The notes beneath the pieces were generated by a model. It was not told where the DNA came from and ran no database searches. It saw only the letters and a list, made by a program, of their open reading frames with translations. From NCBI RefSeq assembly GCF_001693335.1, contig NZ_CP016503.1, forward strand, positions 992,001 through 1,056,000: 64,000 nt of DNA. The letters are read 5' to 3'. A program made the translations under genes and the position numbers. The stretch comes from Helicobacter enhydrae. GTDB taxonomy: Bacteria; Campylobacterota; Campylobacteria; Campylobacterales; Helicobacteraceae. The number at the start of each line of letters is the position of its first letter. Within the stretch, counting starts at the first letter, position 1. Of this stretch, positions 59,188 to 64,000 are shown piece after piece.

Positions 59188-60341
59188 TTTCCCTCCTCTA
59201 GCAAAGCCTTGATTCTTGACAAAATTTTCACTTGATTTGCCTTGAGAGACAATGTCGCACTCACTTGATGTGCCCGTCGTTTGTAGTCCAAAACCCTCTC
59301 ACCACTCAAAGCATTCACCATTTTGGCAACACTCAAAGGAGCATAATCCTCGCTCACCACGCCGATCTGATACTCCTCAATCATCGCACGCACACAAGGC
59401 AATGGAGTGCTGATCACGCCCAATCGTGCTTGGATGTATTCAAAAAACTTATTGGGCAAAGCATTGGTATTGTTGAAGCCATTGTTTTGCAAGGTGATCA
59501 ACCCCAAATCAAAAGCATTGGTTCTAGGGATGATCTCTTCTAGTTTCACAGGCTCCAAAATCCTTACATTGCTGCGTTTTTGTGCCTCTTTTTTGAACTC
59601 TTGCAAAAACCAATCTTGATTGCTAAGCACCATCAAATTGAGATAAATCCCCTTGTTGAGCAAAGATGCGATCTGCAATAGATTCTCACTTTCGCGATCG
59701 GGGCTGATCAATCCGTGATACACAAGCTCCAAATGTGAGTTGATTTGGGGGTGGAGATCATAGAGAGGGGGCAAAGACAAAAACAGCTCACATTCCAAAC
59801 CAAATACTTCTTTGTATTTTGCAATCAACCCCTCACTCACGCTCAATGCCCAATCCACATAGGGCAAATAAGTCCCACACAGATACTCAAAAAAAAGTCC
59901 AAAACTCTCTTGCCACCCCCTATCATTCTCATATTCAAGAGGATAGAACTCTCGCAAATCAATCACAATCTTGCAAGATCCATAGCGTTCTTTGTATTCC
60001 ACTGCAAAAGGTAGGAGCGTGATGTCTTCTACGATCAAGATTTCTAGCCCCTCTACTGCCATAAGCCTTGATTGCAACACAAGACGATTGGGAGTGAAAA
60101 TCAATGGAGCAAACTCTCGTTGTCTGCACAGATTCCTTAGCTCCTCCTCCTCTTGGGCAGTGCGTTGTGCCGCACTTTTGCTATTTGGAAACGAAAAGAT
60201 CCTAATCCCCTCTTTGCCTGTGGCAACACCCTTGCCAAACACATACAAATCATAATGCCCCTCAAGCATCTCGATCATACGCGAAGGGCGGGGCTTGGTA
60301 AAAGGGTCACTATCACACAAAATCGCTATCTTTGTCATCAT
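59184..60341 (-). CDS. GT-B glycosyltransferase (family 4-like)
   Basis: 385 residues from the ATG at 60341, which overlaps the upstream stop as ATGA; the second ATG at 60338 is an alternative. N-terminal KIAILCDSDPFTKPRPSRMIEML, donor domain LVYHGLISPDRESENLL, EIIPRTNAFDLGLITL and LPNKFFEYIQARLGVISTP. Paralogue of the gene at 12639. Sugar and acceptor unknown. Lies between the prepilin-like gene and the DUF354 gene. Confidence 0.78.
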   Translation of the reverse strand: MMTKIAILCDSDPFTKPRPSRMIEMLEGHYDLYVFGKGVATGKEGIRIFSFPNSKSAAQRTAQEEEELRNLCRQREFAPLIFTPNRLVLQSRLMAVEGLEILIVEDITLLPFAVEYKERYGSCKIVIDLREFYPLEYENDRGWQESFGLFFEYLCGTYLPYVDWALSVSEGLIAKYKEVFGLECELFLSLPPLYDLHPQINSHLELVYHGLISPDRESENLLQIASLLNKGIYLNLMVLSNQDWFLQEFKKEAQKRSNVRILEPVKLEEIIPRTNAFDLGLITLQNNGFNNTNALPNKFFEYIQARLGVISTPLPCVRAMIEEYQIGVVSEDYAPLSVAKMVNALSGERVLDYKRRAHQVSATLSLKANQVKILSRIKALLEEGK

Positions 60342-61072
60342 TTTCCTTTGCAATCTAGGGAGTGGGAGATAAAAGCATAGCCACTTTTTGGCAGAATGCA
60401 AACCGCCACCTTGGCATTTTTCTTGCTCAAAACAATCTTAAACGCTTGATTCAGTCTTTGTGGTTTTCTGCCACAATAAGGCACCCCAAACGAATCAAAA
60501 TAAACCCTCTCCCCCTCTTTGCCCAAACAAAAAGCATCCCCGCTCAATGCGATCGAGCTAACTCCATACTTCTCACCCAAACGCACTTCAGCACTGGTGT
60601 TGTTTTTGCAATAATCTGACACATTGGTATTGTTATACCCACTCAAGCATTGATTAGAAAACAACTCAACAGCTACAAAATCCCCGCTCATCGGACGCCC
60701 ATCATAGTGTGTCGTCGCAGACACTCTTGGCGTGTCACTATAGATGCTGTAGCTACTTTGGGTGTATTTTCCTTTGGTGTGGAACTGGACTTGCCACATA
60801 TTTTTTTGTGGCTCTTTCAAAAGCCCTGCAATGTCAATGCTTGGGAACTGCTCTTTGAGCTTGGAGGCAAAGACTGCTTGAGTGAAATTCCTATGATCAT
60901 TGAGTGCGAGGTTTTGTGCCATTTTGATTTGAAGCACTAGGCTTTTGGCAGCCAACATCAACGAATGATCAAAGCCTCTAGGCACCATTCCCCAAATCAC
61001 CCCAACAATCGCACACGCAACCACCAACTCTATGAGGCTAAACCCCTCCCTTTGGCTCCCCCTACAACACAT
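60338..61072 (-). CDS. Prepilin-like (GspH/FimT-type) protein
   Basis: 244 residues. A class III prepilin signal: short leader MCCRGSQREG, cleavage after Gly10, then FSLIELVVACAIVGVIWG with the Glu at +5 of the mature protein. A segment with GspH/FimT-like spacing follows (SLVLQIKMAQNLALNDH). The C-terminal domain contains at least five cysteines (NQCLSG, DYCKNN, AFCLGK, PYCGRK, AVCILP), so disulfides are likely. Minor pseudopilins of this type act in type II secretion, type IV pili or DNA uptake. Neither machinery is visible here. It overlaps the genes on both sides. Confidence 0.78.
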   Translation of the reverse strand: MCCRGSQREGFSLIELVVACAIVGVIWGMVPRGFDHSLMLAAKSLVLQIKMAQNLALNDHRNFTQAVFASKLKEQFPSIDIAGLLKEPQKNMWQVQFHTKGKYTQSSYSIYSDTPRVSATTHYDGRPMSGDFVAVELFSNQCLSGYNNTNVSDYCKNNTSAEVRLGEKYGVSSIALSGDAFCLGKEGERVYFDSFGVPYCGRKPQRLNQAFKIVLSKKNAKVAVCILPKSGYAFISHSLDCKGK

Positions 61073-62243
61073 TGTAACGCCTCACGCTTTGATTGAAATA
61101 TTTCACCTTGATTGTCCCATTCTCACTTTCTACCAAAACAGGAGAGCTAGAAAAGCCGATACCATAAAACCTCAATTGCATTTGCAGACGCTTATTTGTC
61201 TTCAAATGTGTGAGGTTTTGGCTTTTGAGTGTCTCTGCCAATTCTTTGGCGTAATAAAAATTTTGCAAAAAATGATCTTTGGGATAATAGATAAACAAAA
61301 ATTTATTGCCAAATAGCAAAGTCGCCTCTAGTATCAATGGCAACAAAATCACATAGAATCTACGCACATAAGACATTCTAAAAGGCTTGAGGCGGATTCT
61401 CACATCACGCAAAAAATCCTTGATCATCACAGGCAATGCCACAATGCTCAATGGCAAAAATGTCGGCAGATCCACATCTTGCCGCAACGAGAGAAGCAGA
61501 CTAAAAACAATCGAACTTGCCCCCACATAAAGCATCAGATTGCTCTCTCCGCGACTGATACGATGATAAAGCGTATAAACATAATAAATAAACAAAAGAG
61601 GAGAATACAGCAACGCAAAACGCCCCAGAGTTTCCAAAAAATGCCCACTAGGAATGCCCCCAATCCCAAAATCAAAATAATAAGCATTGAGTGCAAAAAG
61701 GCACAGAGCCGATAGCATTGTTTTCTTTTGGGTATTTTTGAGTCCATAAACAAACAATGCCAACAGCACAAGACCAAAACTCACATCAAGCACACTCCCT
61801 AGCAAACACAACGCCCAAAAAGCAACGCGATAAGACCTAAGGTGCAAATAGCACACAAGCAAGGCAAAAAACACAATCACTACACTTTTGGAAATCAAAA
61901 TAGAAGTGATATTCACGCCGGGGATTAGGGCATAAATCACAACACAAAGCAAAGAATCCTGCGGTTGCTTGAGATAGATTCTAGAGATTTGATACACCAA
62001 GCACAGATTTGCAATATGGATCCCCAAAAACGGCATCCTCAACGCAAAATCATTGTGCCCAAACCACGACACACTCAAGCGTGCAAGCTCAAACACAAAA
62101 TCTGAAGAGTGATAAAATCCATCTGCCTCACGGAAACTGATACTGATTTGACTCATCGTGCCAACAAGCAGAGCCACATCCACTAGCACAATCGCTACAA
62201 ATACCAAAAACACCCTATTGCGTTCAATCACTCTCTCAAACAT
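61062..62243 (-). CDS. Polytopic membrane protein, possibly a GT-C glycosyltransferase
   Basis: 393 residues from the ATG at 62243 (GGAGGGGCG upstream, inside the end of the transporter gene). About nine to ten hydrophobic helices. After the first helix there is a periplasmic loop ISFREADGFYHSSDFVFELA followed by RMPFLG, a pattern reminiscent of PMT/ArnT-type GT-C enzymes with an acidic first loop. The last 60 residues are soluble. No firm family assignment. Its position between transporter, prepilin-like and glycosyltransferase genes fits glycan or glycoprotein work. Confidence 0.55.
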   Translation of the reverse strand: MFERVIERNRVFLVFVAIVLVDVALLVGTMSQISISFREADGFYHSSDFVFELARLSVSWFGHNDFALRMPFLGIHIANLCLVYQISRIYLKQPQDSLLCVVIYALIPGVNITSILISKSVVIVFFALLVCYLHLRSYRVAFWALCLLGSVLDVSFGLVLLALFVYGLKNTQKKTMLSALCLFALNAYYFDFGIGGIPSGHFLETLGRFALLYSPLLFIYYVYTLYHRISRGESNLMLYVGASSIVFSLLLSLRQDVDLPTFLPLSIVALPVMIKDFLRDVRIRLKPFRMSYVRRFYVILLPLILEATLLFGNKFLFIYYPKDHFLQNFYYAKELAETLKSQNLTHLKTNKRLQMQLRFYGIGFSSSPVLVESENGTIKVKYFNQSVRRYNVL

Positions 62244-63156
62244 CGCCCCTCCTCGCTCCAGCTCTTGCCATTTTGAAATCACGGATAAAAACCGGCAGAG
62301 CGATCAAAAGTCCTGACAAAACAACCAGCCCCATCCCAATCAACCCCCGCGTTTGAGGCACCAAATCCCCCAGCAAAATCCCAAACCACAGACTAAACAC
62401 CACTTTGACATAATCGATAGGAGCCACGATACCCGCAGGTGCGAGGATGTAGGCTTTTGTCATAAAATACTGCCCCAATGCCCCAAAAAACCCCATCGCC
62501 AAAATCCACCAATAAACCTCTCCATCAATTTTGCGATAAACCAAAAACTCAATCTGTGTGTAGCTCCCCACCCACAACATCACAAGGCTTAGCACCAAAG
62601 TCGCCCCAGAAAAACTCAAAATGATCACCCTCTCATCAAAATACTCCTTGCACACCCTCACGCTCACCAAAGCCCCAGCGGCAGTGACACCGCTCAAAAC
62701 TCCAATCACAGCATTCACCCAAGGAATGTCCCCTTGAGGATCACTGATGAGCAAAAGCCCTGAAAACCCTAGCAATGTGGCAAAAATCGCACCAAGTGAA
62801 ATGCGTTCTTTCAAAAAGAAATACGCAAAAAACACAGCATAGATTGGCACACTCTGTGCAAAAGCAGAGGCAATCCCTAGAGGAATCGTCGCAATGTTAT
62901 AAAAAAACAAAACCATCGAAATGCCCCCAGCCATCGAGCGTATCAGCAATGGCAAATAGCCCCCCTTTTGCTTTTTTTGCAATGGCTTGAAAGCAAAGAG
63001 TGGCAGGATGAAAACATACACAAGCACAGAGCGAAAAAACACAGATTGTGCCACAGAAATATCTGCACCTAGTTTCTTGACCAGTGCATTCATCAGTGCA
63101 AAAAACAAAGTCGCTAGCAACATCGCCAAAATCCCTAGTGTGTTTTGTTGCTTCAT
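62236..63156 (-). CDS. EamA/DMT-family transporter
   Basis: 306 residues with ten hydrophobic helices in two EamA repeats (about 8-140 and 150-290). The repeat ends read ERISLGAIFATLLGFSGLLLI and GDLVPQTRGLIGMGLVVLSG, the typical conserved helix in each half. It starts with an ATGA overlap with ruvX. Family members export amino acids, nucleosides or lipid-linked sugars; substrate not determinable. Confidence 0.88.
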   Translation of the reverse strand: MKQQNTLGILAMLLATLFFALMNALVKKLGADISVAQSVFFRSVLVYVFILPLFAFKPLQKKQKGGYLPLLIRSMAGGISMVLFFYNIATIPLGIASAFAQSVPIYAVFFAYFFLKERISLGAIFATLLGFSGLLLISDPQGDIPWVNAVIGVLSGVTAAGALVSVRVCKEYFDERVIILSFSGATLVLSLVMLWVGSYTQIEFLVYRKIDGEVYWWILAMGFFGALGQYFMTKAYILAPAGIVAPIDYVKVVFSLWFGILLGDLVPQTRGLIGMGLVVLSGLLIALPVFIRDFKMARAGARRGDV

Positions 63157-63578
63157 TTTCCCTCTTTTGTGGCTTGTTGCAAATATCTCTCCAAAATAAT
63201 CACAGCCGCAAGGCTATCAAGCTCCCCATTTTTGCTTTTCCTCCCCCTCTCTTTTTTGCTCAACTCTCCTAGTGATTCAAACGCCATCTTTGAGCTTAGT
63301 CCCTCATCAACATACACAATCTCCCCGCCAAAAGACAGCAAAGACACAAAATGCTCGATACGCTTTTTCATCGCGTGCTCCCCATTTTCTCCATCAGGCA
63401 TTCCCACCACCAAAACCGCGACCTCACGCTTACGCAAAAGGTTTGATAGCTCCTCTGAAGCCTGTTCTCGATTTTTTCTTAGAATCGGTGGCAAAGGCAG
63501 ACAAAGCGAGTCGATACAAGTCGCAAGTCCTATGCGTTTCAGCCCTATATCACAAGCCAAAATGATTTTAGAGGACAT
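63153..63578 (-). CDS. ruvX: Putative pre-16S rRNA nuclease / Holliday junction resolvase-like YqgF
   Basis: 141 residues from the ATG at 63578 (GGAGCGTTTT before it). RNase-H fold motifs: ILACDIGLKRIGLATC, VLVVGMPDGENGEH, IVYVDEGLSSKMAFE and LDSLAAVIILERYL, with the catalytic acids in place. Known for trimming the 5' end of 16S rRNA. It overlaps the dprA end by 11 bases, the same pairing as in H. pylori. Confidence 0.9.
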   Translation of the reverse strand: MSSKIILACDIGLKRIGLATCIDSLCLPLPPILRKNREQASEELSNLLRKREVAVLVVGMPDGENGEHAMKKRIEHFVSLLSFGGEIVYVDEGLSSKMAFESLGELSKKERGRKSKNGELDSLAAVIILERYLQQATKEGK

Positions 63579-64000
63579 AAAACGCTCCATTTTTGCGTCC
63601 TATCTTGCCCTCTAGCTCATACTCATACATTTTGGAGCCGAAGCGATCCAACGCCTCCTGAAAAGTCGGCATTTTGGAGCAAAACACCAGCACCTCATCC
63701 TCCTGCTCAGATGGCACACAAGGCAAAAACCCTGAAGCCCACACAGCAAAATCAAAAATCATTTGAGCCTTGCCCTCATAGACAAGCTGATCTGTGCCCT
63801 CACTCTCTTTGAGGCGATGAGGGAACACAAAAAGCGGTTTGTTGAGCTCTGTGGCGATCTCAGCACTCCGCATCGAGCCACTCCGCAAATCTGCCTGTGG
63901 GATCACCACCACATCGCTCAAAGCCACCACCAAACGATTGCGTTCCAAAAAATGATAAGCCTGTGGGCGTGGGTTTGCCTCATATTCACTGAGTGCCAAA
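63568..64000 (-). CDS. dprA: DNA-processing protein DprA, C-terminal part
   Basis: Only the last 143 codons are in the window; the gene continues past the right edge. The visible Rossmann-fold segments are FLERNRLVVALSDVVVIPQA, RSGSMRSAEIATELNKPLFVFP and a short winged-helix-like C-terminal domain. DprA loads RecA on incoming single-stranded DNA in natural transformation. It is the most upstream visible gene of the overlapping operon that includes the prepilin-like gene. Confidence 0.9.
   Translation of the reverse strand, partial: LALSEYEANPRPQAYHFLERNRLVVALSDVVVIPQADLRSGSMRSAEIATELNKPLFVFPHRLKESEGTDQLVYEGKAQMIFDFAVWASGFLPCVPSEQEDEVLVFCSKMPTFQEALDRFGSKMYEYELEGKIGRKNGAFYVL

Overview
The window looks like a chromosome segment of a Helicobacter species other than H. 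pylori, or a very close relative (Campylobacterota). The evidence is blocks of H. pylori-like gene order (cadA-comM-def-clpP-tig; nifS-nifU; fabZ-lpxA-clpX-mreB-mreC; ksgA-rnj-kdsD; lipoprotein-mlaD-mlaF-mlaE; pnuT-thiN; dprA-ruvX), a Pfr-type ferritin, NIF-type Fe-S assembly, ThyX in place of ThyA, RNase J with a charged N-terminal extension, and a Lewis-type fucosyltransferase with a homopolymeric G tract. Species cannot be fixed from the sequence alone. Coding density is high and many genes overlap by 1-11 bases.

Layout. 1-5432 (minus): start of a metal P-type ATPase, comM/yifB, def, a degenerate GGDEF protein, clpP, tig. 5559-9128 (plus): fliI, nifS, nifU. 9131-10174 (minus): UDP-GlcNAc 2-epimerase. 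10246-12621 (plus): zinc ABC transporter. 12639-20131 (minus): fabZ-lpxA-clpX-mreB-mreC followed by two glycosyltransferase-like genes. 20180-22455 (minus): rlmN, a 30-codon membrane ORF, queH. 22586-25319: an accessory stretch with a phase-variable (currently OFF) fucosyltransferase, a non-coding palindromic repeat element, a 60-residue membrane protein and a nucleoside phosphorylase. 25386-29360 (plus): ksgA, rnj, kdsD and a small coiled-coil gene. 29346-42060 (minus): Mla-type lipid transport, glmS, ileS, msrQ-msrP, thiN-pnuT, xth, thyX, ruvC.

The replication origin is at about 42.1-43.6 kb: dnaA is flanked on both sides by DnaA-box-like sequences, and the dnaA-dnaN gap has CTA triplets resembling DnaA-trios. 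Genes to its left run mainly on the minus strand. Genes to its right run plus (dnaA, dnaN, gyrB, plsY, folB, polA), up to nusA, which is on the minus strand. A second copy of the palindromic repeat (52.28-52.90 kb) precedes a four-tRNA operon with a near-perfect sigma-70 promoter. Then come a WYL regulator, a 2-hydroxyacid dehydrogenase, a TonB-dependent receptor behind a TPP riboswitch, ferritin with a Fur-like operator, and a tightly overlapping minus-strand operon (dprA, ruvX, DMT transporter, polytopic membrane protein, prepilin-like protein, glycosyltransferase, DUF354 protein) that runs off the right edge.

Functional links. The TPP-riboswitch TonB receptor (outer membrane), PnuT (inner membrane) and thiamine pyrophosphokinase together suggest a complete thiamine salvage route. 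WecB, two paralogous GT-B genes, a 669-residue glycosyltransferase-like protein, the fucosyltransferase and the DUF354 protein indicate substantial surface glycan capacity. The least explained items are the two-copy palindromic element and the operon joining DprA to a prepilin-like protein.
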